In this document: piece by piece, positions 8,552 through 16,139 of the stretch
Numbering within the stretch: the first letter of the stretch is position 1
How the letters are laid out: each line of letters opens with the position of its first letter
NCBI GenBank assembly: GCA_038531745.1
Contig: JBCBBJ010000006.1
Location: forward strand, 124,001 to 188,000
From: CALLPQ01 sp038531745
Lineage (GTDB): Bacteria; Pseudomonadota; Alphaproteobacteria; Caulobacterales; Parvularculaceae
Direction: 5' to 3'
DNA length: 64,000 nucleotides
Position numbers and translations under genes: made by a program
The notes under the pieces: model-generated
Told to the model about the DNA's origin: nothing
What the model saw: only the letters and a program-made list of their open reading frames with translations
The model's database searches: none

Positions 8552-9328
8552 CTAACGATGTTTGAAGCTTGGTTTACGTTTTTCAAGAAAGGCCGCCATG
8601 CCTTCTTTCTGGTCATCGGTCCCAAAAATCGAATGGAAGACGCGACGTTCAAAGCGGACCCCTTCGGATAAGCCAACCTCAAACGCGCGGTTCACGGATT
8701 CTTTGATCAGCATTGTTGTGGGCCGCGAGAACTCAGCGATTTTCTGTGCTGTCTTGACCGCTTCTTCGCGCAACTCCCCCGCGGGCAGGATCCGCGCCAC
8801 GAGCCCGCATCGCTCCGCTTCTTCAGCATCCATCATGCGCCCCGTCAGACACAATTCCATGGCTTTTGATTTGCCCACGAACTTTGCCAGCCTTTGCGTC
8901 CCGCCAGCGCCCGGCATGACGCCGATAGACACTTCCGGCTGGCTAAATTTTGCGGTCTCTGCTGCCAGAATAAAATCGCACATCATGGCAAGCTCACACC
9001 CACCGCCCAGCGCATAGCCCGCCACCGCCGCAATCAGGGGTTTGCGGCAACGCGTTGCCTCCTCCCAATTGGCGGTGATGAAGTCTTCCTTAAAGGCCTG
9101 GATATACTCTTTATCCTGCATTTCCTTAATGTCAGCCCCCGCCGCAAAGGCTTTGTCAGAGCCGGTGATGATGATGCAACCCACACCATCGTCAGCCTCA
9201 AAAGCCTTTAGCGCGGCGGTCACTTCATCCATCAATTGTAAGTTAAAAGCATTCAACGCATCGGGCCGATGGAGGGTGAGGATACCCACATTGCCCGTCA
9301 CTTCGGTAAGAATGCACTCATAAGCCAT
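8552..9328 (-). CDS. Enoyl-CoA hydratase (crotonase family)
   Basis: 258 aa, the usual length for a single-domain crotonase, with AGGAG seven bases before the ATG. AFAAGADIKEM provides the CoA/oxyanion-hole loop. YALGGGCELAMMCDF and QPEVSIGVMPGAGGTQRL carry the two catalytic Glu positions of enoyl-CoA hydratase, both present. It hydrates trans-2-enoyl-CoA to 3-hydroxyacyl-CoA in fatty-acid or branched-chain amino-acid breakdown. It follows prpC by 23 bases on the same strand, so it is probably the last gene of the propionate operon. That position suggests catabolism of substrates yielding propionyl-CoA, though the exact acyl specificity is not visible. Confidence 0.88.
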   Translation of the reverse strand: MAYECILTEVTGNVGILTLHRPDALNAFNLQLMDEVTAALKAFEADDGVGCIIITGSDKAFAAGADIKEMQDKEYIQAFKEDFITANWEEATRCRKPLIAAVAGYALGGGCELAMMCDFILAAETAKFSQPEVSIGVMPGAGGTQRLAKFVGKSKAMELCLTGRMMDAEEAERCGLVARILPAGELREEAVKTAQKIAEFSRPTTMLIKESVNRAFEVGLSEGVRFERRVFHSIFGTDDQKEGMAAFLEKRKPSFKHR

Positions 9329-9351
9329 AATCTGCTCCTGTTGGGGCGTCG

Positions 9352-10488
9352 TTACCGGGAGGAAATACCGACAACGTCACGTTGTTCCGGCCCCGTATAA
9401 TTTGATAGCGGACGCACCAATTTATTATTGCCCAATTGTTCGATCACATGGGCTGTCCAGCCCGTGATCCGGCTAATCACAAAGATTGGGGTAAACATCG
9501 GGATCTCAAATCCCATAAGGTAATAGGCGGGCCCGGCGGGGAAATCGAGGTTCGGGTAAATGCCTTTTTCCCCAACCATTGTCTTGTCGAGTGTTTGCGA
9601 CATTTCCCAATAGGCCCGCGCTTCGTCGCTATCGATCACATCGACCATCTTTTTGTAGGCATCGGTCATGGTTGGCACCCGGCTATCGCCGGAGCGGTAA
9701 ACCCGGTGACCGAACCCCATAATTTTTTTCTTGGTTGCCAACGCATCCAGCATCCATTCGCGCGCATTTGCCGGTGAGCCAACCTCCTTCAACATGTGCA
9801 TCACCGCCTCATTGGCCCCGCCATGGAGCGGGCCCTTTAGGGAGCCAACCGCGCCAGTGACCGCCGAGTAGATATCAGACGTAGACGAAGCAATCGCCCG
9901 TGCCGAATAGGTTGATGCGTTAAAGGAATGCTCCGCATAAAGGGTCATGGAAATGTCAAAACACTTGACTGTTTCTGCGCTGGGTACCTCCCCAAAACAC
10001 ATATGGAAAAAATTCTCAGAGAATGCGAGATCATCGGTGGGCGCAATCGGTTCCTTCCCGTTGCGAAGCCGGAAATCCACCGCAACAATCTCTGGTATTT
10101 TTGCGTAGAGCCGAATGGCTTTATCATAAAGACCCGCCGGGGAGGAATCATCGGTTGTCGGATCTTCCTGCCCCAAAAAGGAAATCGCCGTGCGCAGTGT
10201 ATCCATGGGGTGGGCATCATGATTGAACAGACGCATCACCGATTGCACATCCTGAGAAAGACCGCGTTGGCTTTTTTCCAGGGCATTGAACGCGTCCAGT
10301 GCTTTGGCATCGGGAAGGTCGCCATTCCAGATCAGATAGGCAACCTCCTCAAAACGGCATTGGGTGGCAAGGTCCTGAACCTTGTATCCCCGATAGGTAA
10401 GCGCATTAATCTCCGGCATAACTTTTGACACGGCAGTATCATCGGCGAGTACACCCGCTAAGCCATACCGCACCTCATTATCAGTCAT
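9352..10488 (-). CDS. prpC: 2-methylcitrate synthase (citrate synthase family)
   Basis: 378 aa from the ATG at 10488, with GAGG eight bases upstream. Citrate-synthase fold motifs are present: GPLHGGANE (active His), MGFGHRVYR (second His) and RPLSNYTG near the C-terminus. The short ~380-residue form, lack of the long N-terminal extension of GltA, and proximity of prpB favour 2-methylcitrate synthase (propionyl-CoA plus oxaloacetate) over housekeeping citrate synthase. Its ATG overlaps the TGA of the preceding monooxygenase gene (ATGA), implying translational coupling. PrpD, AcnD, PrpE and PrpR are not in the window, so the cycle's dehydratase and regulator must lie elsewhere. Citrate synthase activity remains possible. 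Confidence 0.85.
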   Translation of the reverse strand: MTDNEVRYGLAGVLADDTAVSKVMPEINALTYRGYKVQDLATQCRFEEVAYLIWNGDLPDAKALDAFNALEKSQRGLSQDVQSVMRLFNHDAHPMDTLRTAISFLGQEDPTTDDSSPAGLYDKAIRLYAKIPEIVAVDFRLRNGKEPIAPTDDLAFSENFFHMCFGEVPSAETVKCFDISMTLYAEHSFNASTYSARAIASSTSDIYSAVTGAVGSLKGPLHGGANEAVMHMLKEVGSPANAREWMLDALATKKKIMGFGHRVYRSGDSRVPTMTDAYKKMVDVIDSDEARAYWEMSQTLDKTMVGEKGIYPNLDFPAGPAYYLMGFEIPMFTPIFVISRITGWTAHVIEQLGNNKLVRPLSNYTGPEQRDVVGISSR

Positions 10489-10832
10489 TCCTGTTTCCTC
10501 TTCCATCGGTAGGCGCGTTCTATCCGCGTCACCTCAACTGAATATTCTGTATACCACTGATGGCAGCCCGCATCTCTCGCCGCCGCATGACCGACCTGTT
10601 GTTTGCAGTTTAGAATGGCCTCTTCGCTTTTCCAATAGGAAACGGTAATCCCAAATCCGTGCGCATCACGGGCCGACACATGGCCCAGATAGCCCGGCAT
10701 CGTTGCTGCCAATGTTGCCATGGTCTGCGCCATGTCATCATAGGCCGCCCCGCCATCATTTTGCGGGCGCAGCGATGAAGCAAAAATGACGGCATAATGA
10801 TGGTTCTGACTTTTCATCGAACAAATTGACAC
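10485..10832 (-). CDS. Antibiotic-biosynthesis-monooxygenase (ABM) fold protein in the prp operon
   Basis: 115 aa from a GTG at 10832, with GGAAG upstream; an ATG at 10817 would remove five residues. It shows the dimeric alpha-beta-barrel pattern of ABM proteins: an initial strand HYAVIFASSL, a central GYLGHVSARD, then SYWKSEEAILNCKQQVGHA and a final YSVEVTRIERAY. The gene sits 24 bases after prpB, and its stop overlaps the prpC start, so it is embedded in the operon. ABM-fold proteins include heme-degrading and quinol mono-oxygenases, but many have no known reaction. Here it may be an accessory or detoxifying enzyme of the methylcitrate pathway; that is inference from position only. Confidence 0.75.
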   Translation of the reverse strand: MSICSMKSQNHHYAVIFASSLRPQNDGGAAYDDMAQTMATLAATMPGYLGHVSARDAHGFGITVSYWKSEEAILNCKQQVGHAAARDAGCHQWYTEYSVEVTRIERAYRWKRKQE

Positions 10833-10856
10833 CGCAAAGCTTCCGCGCCAATGCCA

Positions 10857-11771
10857 TTAATTTGTCGGCGTGTCGGTGACTTGGAAATTATAAATCGTTT
10901 CATCAAACTGATTATAATCATGATACCGAAGGTTTTTGTAAAGATCACGTCGGTGCTGCATCTCATCGAGAAGGCCGTTCTGGTCACCGTCGCTCAAAAT
11001 TCTATCAAGCCCGCGATCAACCGCGCCCATGGCAAGACGCAACGTCGTGACCGGATAAATCACCACGTTAAAGCCAAGATTTTCAAGTTCGGTGACTGAC
11101 AAGAGACGGCTTTTGCCAAACTCGGTCATATTGGCGAGGATCGGCACATTGATCGCTTTGCGCACCGCTTCAAATTCCTGTTCAGACTTCATGGCTTCGG
11201 GGAAAATCATGTCGGCGCCGGCGTCAACATAGGCTTTCATGCGGTCGATGGCCTGATCCAACCCCTCAATGGCACGGGCGTCGGAGCGCGCGATAAGCAC
11301 AAAATTCGGGTCGCGTTTTGCCTCAGCGGCGGCTTTTACCCGCTGGACCATGACATCGGTCGTAACAATCTCTTTGCCATCAAGATGGCCACAGCGCTTT
11401 GGCATCACCTGATCTTCGATATGACAGCCGGCAAGGCCCGCCTCCTCCATGGCGCGGATGGTGCGGGCGGCGGCCATGGGCTCCCCAAACCCGGTGTCGA
11501 TATCAATAAAGGCCGGCAAATCGGTGACCCGGGCAATCTGCTGGCCCCGATCCACAAACTCCGACATGGTGGCAAGGCCAATATCGGGCAGACACAAATC
11601 CGCCGCCATCACGGCACCAGAAATATAAACGCCGTCAAACCCCTGTTTTTGTTCGATCATTTGCGCGCAAAGCGGGTTAAACGCCCCGGGAAATCGCAAA
11701 AGCCGCCCGGATGCGAGCCCGGCGCGAAAGTCAGCCCGCTTTTCTGCGGGCAGTTTTTTGGTGAATAGCAT
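10857..11771 (-). CDS. prpB: 2-methylisocitrate lyase
   Basis: 304 aa, matching the usual length of about 295 for PrpB. The isocitrate-lyase/PEP-mutase barrel is clear: GAFNPLCAQMIEQKQGFDGVY, AFIDIDTGFGEP (Mg-binding Asp), HIEDQVMPKRCGHLDGK (active-site Cys in the CGH signature) and FVLIARSDAR. It splits 2-methylisocitrate into pyruvate and succinate, the last step of the methylcitrate cycle for propionyl-CoA. It is the first gene of the minus-strand unit prpB-ABM-prpC-enoyl-CoA hydratase, all with gaps of 24 bases or less. The 380-base gap upstream should hold the promoter. A divergent or adjacent PrpR-type regulator is not seen. Confidence 0.92.
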   Translation of the reverse strand: MLFTKKLPAEKRADFRAGLASGRLLRFPGAFNPLCAQMIEQKQGFDGVYISGAVMAADLCLPDIGLATMSEFVDRGQQIARVTDLPAFIDIDTGFGEPMAAARTIRAMEEAGLAGCHIEDQVMPKRCGHLDGKEIVTTDVMVQRVKAAAEAKRDPNFVLIARSDARAIEGLDQAIDRMKAYVDAGADMIFPEAMKSEQEFEAVRKAINVPILANMTEFGKSRLLSVTELENLGFNVVIYPVTTLRLAMGAVDRGLDRILSDGDQNGLLDEMQHRRDLYKNLRYHDYNQFDETIYNFQVTDTPTN

Positions 11772-11854
11772 TTGGTATCCTGTGGCCTCGATAGGGCCTG
11801 TGATCTGTCATGTCTTGTGGCTGGTCATACTGCGAAAGGCGCGCCGCCGAAAGG

Positions 11855-11900
11855 CCCCGAAACACCGCGGTTTCCCGCGTCTGCGGGCGGCGTTTCGGGG
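11855..11900 (-). other. Hairpin in the gabT-prpB gap
   Basis: CCCCGAAAC at 11855-11863 pairs with GTTTCGGGG at 11892-11900, and the loop holds a smaller CCCGC/GCGGG stem. It lies between the end of the aminotransferase gene and prpB, both on the minus strand. There is no clear T-run, so it could be a weak terminator or a leader structure for prpB. Confidence 0.4.
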
Positions 11901-11997
11901 GTGACGCTTCCCTTGCCCGGGAATTGAGTGGTGAGCCTCAATCGCCGCCGCGCTGTGGCTAGACCACGAGGTCCATGACGTTGCCCATCAACAGTCT

Positions 11998-12091
11998 ATT
12001 GAAATCCCTCAGTAGGCAGAGCACCATGGACCCCGCGATCATATCGCGGGGAAGCGGTTCGGGAGTTCGGAGTTCACCATTGAAATCCCTC
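11998..12091. repeat. 13-bp direct repeats flanking a perfect palindrome
   Basis: ATTGAAATCCCTC occurs at 11998-12010 and again at 12079-12091. Between them lies the perfect palindrome CCCCGCGAT-CAT-ATCGCGGGG (12031-12051). A closely similar palindrome is at 52578-52598. The rest of the 11772-12150 gap shows no coding sequence. The arrangement resembles a small REP-like insert bounded by a target duplication, but it is short and could be coincidental. Confidence 0.45.
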
Positions 12092-12150
12092 TATCCCCTA
12101 TCTATCGCGAGGCGGCGACTGTTTTTTTCCGGGAATTTCGGTGGCTTGCC

Positions 12151-13488
12151 CTACACGCCCTGCTGGAGTGCGGCTTGCGTGGCATCGGCGAATATATCCA
12201 GACCCTCCGCCAGCAAGCGATCGGAGATTGTGAGCGGTACAAGGGAGCGCAAGCACTGGGCATGGGACCCGGCTGTTGTCATGATCAAGCCGCGTTCGCG
12301 CGCCGCCAGCAAAATGGCGCCTGCCGCCTTCGCATTGGGGCGGTGGGGGTCGTCATCCTCCACCATTTCCACCGCAGCCATCCCGCCCACGCGGCGCACA
12401 TCACCAAACGTGCCTTTGGCGACCCCTGCCTGGAGCTCTTTCCAGCGGGCTTCCTGCTGCGCGCCAATTTCATCAGCCCGCTGAAGAAGTCCCTCTTCCT
12501 CAAAAATATCGAGGACGGCGAGCGCCGCCGCACAGGCAACCGGGTTGCCGCCATAGGTTGACCCCATTCCGCCGGGTGCAATCTCGTCCATTAACGCGGC
12601 CTTGCCGGTGAGCGCCGACAGGGGCAAGCCCGCGGCCACTGATTTGGCGATACAAATCATATCGGGCTCAACGCCGGAATGCTCAAACGCAAACATTTTA
12701 CCGGTACGCCCCATGCCCGATTGAATTTCATCGGCAATCAGCAAAATTCCATGGTCGTCACAAATTTTGCGCAGGCCCTCAAGAAACGCCTTCGGGGCTG
12801 GGTTAAAACCGCCCTCGCCTTGCACGGGCTCAACAATCATCGCGGCCACTTCTTCCGGGGCCACGGCTGTTTTGAAAATATGATCGAGACAGGCAAGACA
12901 GCCCTGGGTTGAAAGGCCATGATAATCATCAGGGTACGGCGCATGGTAGACCGATGGCACCAGGGGTCCAAAACCAACCTTGTATGGCTTGGCCTTGCCG
13001 GTCAGGGTTGAGGCGAGGAGCGTGCGCCCGTGAAACGCCCCCTCAAACGCAATGGTTGCCGGTCGCCCGGTGATCCGCCGCGCAAATTTGATGGAATTTT
13101 CCACCGCCTCCGCGCCGGAGTTAAACAGCGCCGTTTTTTTCGGTGTTGGTCCCGGCGCGAGGGTGTTTAACCGCTCGGCCAGTTCCACATAGCTTTCATA
13201 TTGGGCGATCCCAAAACAGGTATGGATAAACGCATCGGCTTGCTTCTTGATGGCCTCGACCACTTTGGGGTGGGCGTGGCCCACATTCAAAACGCCAATC
13301 CCGCCAATAAAATCAATATAGCGTTTACCATCGGCATCCCACAGCTCAGCGCCTTGCGCCTTGACCGCATAAATGCCCGACTTGGAGGGCAAACCCACCG
13401 GCAAGGCAACGGCGCGGCGCGCCTTCAGGCTTTCATTGCTGGTAAATTCATTGGTGCCAAAATGGGTTGGTTCTTGCGCAGAAGACAT
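12151..13488 (-). CDS. gabT: 4-aminobutyrate (or 5-aminovalerate) aminotransferase
   Basis: 445 aa from the ATG at 13488, with GGAG nine bases upstream; 35 upstream in-frame codons are dropped. It is a class III PLP aminotransferase: NSGAEAVENSIKFAR, AFEGAFHGRT, IVEPVQGEGGF, LLIADEIQSGMGRTG and IAKSVAAGLPLSA, whose Lys forms the Schiff base. Sequence follows E. coli GabT closely along its length (GGIGVLNVGHAHPKV; GSTYGGNPVACAAALAVL). It transfers the amino group of GABA to 2-oxoglutarate. No succinate-semialdehyde dehydrogenase is adjacent, but an ALDH7 semialdehyde dehydrogenase lies 0.9 kb upstream on the same strand. A role in lysine/5-aminovalerate breakdown (DavT-like) is therefore a real alternative. 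Confidence 0.85.
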   Translation of the reverse strand: MSSAQEPTHFGTNEFTSNESLKARRAVALPVGLPSKSGIYAVKAQGAELWDADGKRYIDFIGGIGVLNVGHAHPKVVEAIKKQADAFIHTCFGIAQYESYVELAERLNTLAPGPTPKKTALFNSGAEAVENSIKFARRITGRPATIAFEGAFHGRTLLASTLTGKAKPYKVGFGPLVPSVYHAPYPDDYHGLSTQGCLACLDHIFKTAVAPEEVAAMIVEPVQGEGGFNPAPKAFLEGLRKICDDHGILLIADEIQSGMGRTGKMFAFEHSGVEPDMICIAKSVAAGLPLSALTGKAALMDEIAPGGMGSTYGGNPVACAAALAVLDIFEEEGLLQRADEIGAQQEARWKELQAGVAKGTFGDVRRVGGMAAVEMVEDDDPHRPNAKAAGAILLAARERGLIMTTAGSHAQCLRSLVPLTISDRLLAEGLDIFADATQAALQQGV

Positions 13489-13612
13489 GGACGGACACTC
13501 CAAAATGAGACGTTGGTCATAGACTATCACGGACCCGGACCAATGGCACGCGCAGGCTCCAGGAAAATCTTCTCCTTCTGGTAAGAAATTCACGGACCGC
13601 TCGCGGGAGGCT

Positions 13613-14101
13613 TTAGGACGCTTGGTTCTTCAGCCGCACAACCCCTTGATCGAGGGCTTGCAAGAACCGGGAGCGATCAGCCTTGGAAAAAGCCGGGGCG
13701 CCCGTGGCGCGGCCAGCCAGCTCCCCCTGGTCGCCCGCACCGCGCAGATCATTCATAATGGCACGCGCAGCAATGGCGCTACCGATCATGTCTGCGGTGA
13801 AGGTCTTGCCGTTGGGATTGATCACACTGGCGCCAACCTTCAAGCACTGATCCGCCAACAGAATATCCGCGGTCACTACAATCGCGCTTTCATCCGCCCG
13901 GCCCGCGATTTCCGCATCGGCGGCATCAAACGCGTCACTGACCGTCACCATGGAAATCAATCCGTGGCGCGGCAGGCGCAGGCCGGTATTGGCGACAAAC
14001 ACCATGGGTACACTATACCGAAAGCCCACTTTCATCACCTCTTCCTTGACGGGACAGGCGTCGGCGTCAACAAGGATTGTGGGCAGTGGGGTGTCACTCA
14101 T
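13613..14101 (-). CDS. YaiI/YqxD family (UPF0178, DUF188) protein
   Basis: 162 aa from the ATG at 14101, with GAGG about six bases upstream; the nine preceding in-frame codons overlap the neighbour. It shows the PIN-like signature of the family: ILVDADACPVKEEV near the N-terminus, then VSDAFDAADAEIAGRA, VVTADILLADQCLK and NPNGKTFTADMIGSAIAARA. Conserved Asp residues suggest a metal-dependent nuclease-like fold, but no function is established for the family. The ATG overlaps the TGA of the small membrane-protein gene upstream (ATGA), so the two are translationally coupled. Confidence 0.88.
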   Translation of the reverse strand: MSDTPLPTILVDADACPVKEEVMKVGFRYSVPMVFVANTGLRLPRHGLISMVTVSDAFDAADAEIAGRADESAIVVTADILLADQCLKVGASVINPNGKTFTADMIGSAIAARAIMNDLRGAGDQGELAGRATGAPAFSKADRSRFLQALDQGVVRLKNQAS

Positions 14102-14382
14102 CGCAACCTCAAAAATTGGCGGGCCCATTGCAGGGCCAGAACTGCAGATGTGAAGGGCAAGGCCTCCAGCATCGTTTCCACCAACACCTGGGACACGGTT
14201 CCAGCCAGCACCCGCAGATCACCGAGCCCAAACAGCTGCACATAAATGATCACCACTTCGCAAAGGGTGCCAAAGGCCAGGAACACAAGCGCCAGAACCC
14301 CCGTGCGCACCATCGTAAAGCGGCGCACGCGCGCGGCGCGCAATAATGCGCATAGAAAACCGATGACAAGGCTAAAATCCAT
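14098..14382 (-). CDS. Small three-helix membrane protein, unknown function
   Basis: 94 aa. Hydrophobic stretches at roughly residues 3-17, 28-55 and 66-85 suggest two or three membrane helices with basic connecting loops (RAARVRRF). It begins 21 bases after the dehydrogenase gene, and its TGA overlaps the ATG of the YaiI-family gene. This tight packing is the main reason to accept it as a real gene. I recognise no family. No signal peptide or catalytic motif is visible. Confidence 0.6.
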   Translation of the reverse strand: MDFSLVIGFLCALLRAARVRRFTMVRTGVLALVFLAFGTLCEVVIIYVQLFGLGDLRVLAGTVSQVLVETMLEALPFTSAVLALQWARQFLRLR

Positions 14383-14403
14383 GCGGTACCGGGTTCATGG
14401 CCG

Positions 14404-15936
14404 TTAGAGGTCGAACTTCACACCCTGCGCCAAGGGCAATGCATCGGCATAATTGATGGTTTGCGTCTGCCGCCGCATATAGGCCTTCCAAGCATCAGAG
14501 CCACTTTCACGCCCACCGCCGGTTTCTTTTTCGCCGCCGAACGCACCGCCAATTTCCGCACCAGATGGCCCGATATTCACATTGGCAATACCGCAGTCGG
14601 ACCCTACAACCGACAAGAAATACTCAGCCTCGCGCATATTCAGCGTAAAGATACAGGACGATAAACCTTGCGGCACATCATTTTGCAGGGCAATCGCCTG
14701 ATCGAGATCATCATAGCGCATCACATATAAGATCGGCGCGAATGTTTCTGTCCGTACGATATCAGAGTGGTCCGGCATCTCCACAATGGCGGGCCTGGCA
14801 TAAAAGCCGCCATCCAAAACATCGGCGCCGGTGAGCGCCTCGCCGCCATGGACGGTGCCGCCCGCCGCCTGCGCGGCGCTGAGCGCCGATTGCATGCGCG
14901 CCAGAGCATCGGCATCGATCAGTGGGCCAACAAGGGTTTCCGCCGCCAGCGGATCACCCACCCGCAGGCTGGCAAAGGCACTGGCGAGCCGTGGCAGGAC
15001 CGCGTCATAGACATCGGTATGCAAGAACAATCGACGCAAGCTGGTACAGCGTTGGCCCGCGGTACCCGCTGCCGAAAAACAGATCGCCCGCACCACCAGA
15101 TCAATATCGGCTGACGGGCTGACAATCGCGGCGTTGTTGCCGCCCAATTCCAGCAGGCTACGGCCAAAACGTGCGGCCACACGCGGGCCAACCTTTTGCC
15201 CCATGGCGCTGGACCCGGTTGCTGAAATCAACGCAAGAGCCGGTGCATCCACAAGCCGTTCACCCCTCTGCGCGTCGCCAATAACCACCTGGCTCAAATG
15301 CGCAGGCGTGCCCGGAATCTTAGCACAGGTCAGGGCAAAAAGATGTTGAACGGCAAGGGCCGTGAGCGGTGTTTTCTCCGATGGTTTCCATACGCACGGA
15401 TTCCCGCAGACGATTGCCAAGGCCGCATTCCATGCCCAGACAGCAACCGGAAAATTAAACGCCGAAATAATGCCCACAGGCCCCAGTGGGTGCCACACCT
15501 CACGCATATGATGGCCGGGCCGTTCCGACGCGATGGTCAAGCCATAGAGCTGCCGGGATAAACCCACCGCAAAATCGCAGATATCGATCATCTCCTGGAC
15601 TTCGCCAAGCCCCTCGGATTTGATCTTGCCGCACTCCAGCGTGACCAAGGTCGCAAGATCATCCTTATGGGAACGAAGCTGATTACCAAACTGACGCACA
15701 AGCTCCCCGCGCTGGGGCGCGGGTACCTGTCGCCATGCGTGAAATGCGTCCACGGCGTTGCCGACCACGTCGTCAAATGCTGCCGCATCCGTTTGGGGCA
15801 CGGTGCCAATGACAGTCCCATCACGCGGGCTGGTGACCGTAAATCCGTCGCCGCCCTGGGCCGCATTGCCCTGCGAGGATGGGTCGCCACGGCGAAATTC
15901 CCCAAGACCCAGCCGGTGCATCAGATCATCTATCAT
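14404..15936 (-). CDS. amaB: ALDH7-type alpha-aminoadipate semialdehyde / piperideine-6-carboxylate dehydrogenase
   Basis: 510 aa with AGGA eight bases before the ATG. Aldehyde dehydrogenase landmarks: NFPVAVWAWNAALAIVCGNP, WKPSEKTPL (cofactor Lys), ATGSSAMGQKV, LLELGGNNAAIV (general-base Glu) and AGQRCTSLRR with the catalytic Cys. The LGGNNAAIV variant and overall sequence match the antiquitin/ALDH7 group, which oxidises L-aminoadipate semialdehyde, in equilibrium with piperideine-6-carboxylate, in lysine degradation. It heads a minus-strand run with the small membrane protein, YaiI and the GabT-like aminotransferase. The gene symbol is by family resemblance. Confidence 0.8.
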   Translation of the reverse strand: MIDDLMHRLGLGEFRRGDPSSQGNAAQGGDGFTVTSPRDGTVIGTVPQTDAAAFDDVVGNAVDAFHAWRQVPAPQRGELVRQFGNQLRSHKDDLATLVTLECGKIKSEGLGEVQEMIDICDFAVGLSRQLYGLTIASERPGHHMREVWHPLGPVGIISAFNFPVAVWAWNAALAIVCGNPCVWKPSEKTPLTALAVQHLFALTCAKIPGTPAHLSQVVIGDAQRGERLVDAPALALISATGSSAMGQKVGPRVAARFGRSLLELGGNNAAIVSPSADIDLVVRAICFSAAGTAGQRCTSLRRLFLHTDVYDAVLPRLASAFASLRVGDPLAAETLVGPLIDADALARMQSALSAAQAAGGTVHGGEALTGADVLDGGFYARPAIVEMPDHSDIVRTETFAPILYVMRYDDLDQAIALQNDVPQGLSSCIFTLNMREAEYFLSVVGSDCGIANVNIGPSGAEIGGAFGGEKETGGGRESGSDAWKAYMRRQTQTINYADALPLAQGVKFDL

Positions 15937-16089
15937 CGCGTATTTCCTTCGCGGCGCCTCTAAACGGTGCCCCTTATGGCGCGATTAGACGCGATGTCCA
16001 TGTCTGTCTTTATCTTTGGGTCCCAGCTTTGTGTCCGAGCCCTAGGTCTCGGTCTGCGGGCTAGGTGGTGGCGCACCCCGCCAAGCCGT

Positions 16090-16117
16090 AAAAAAACCGC
16101 CCCTAACGGGGCGGTTT
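16090..16117 (-). terminator. Rho-independent terminator after nlpD
   Basis: On the minus strand AAACCGCCCC-GTTA-GGGGCGGTTT forms a 10-bp perfect stem with a 4-base loop, running straight into a T-run (the A-run at 16090-16096 on the plus strand). It lies about 20 bases beyond the stop of the NlpD-like gene, the end of the serS-surE-nlpD run. Confidence 0.9.
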
Positions 16118-16139
16118 CATTGCGCGCGATAATGCTGGC

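Noticed and set aside
9352..10488. Housekeeping citrate synthase (gltA)
   Set aside because: Short length and linkage to prpB fit 2-methylcitrate synthase better; not excluded without substrate tests.
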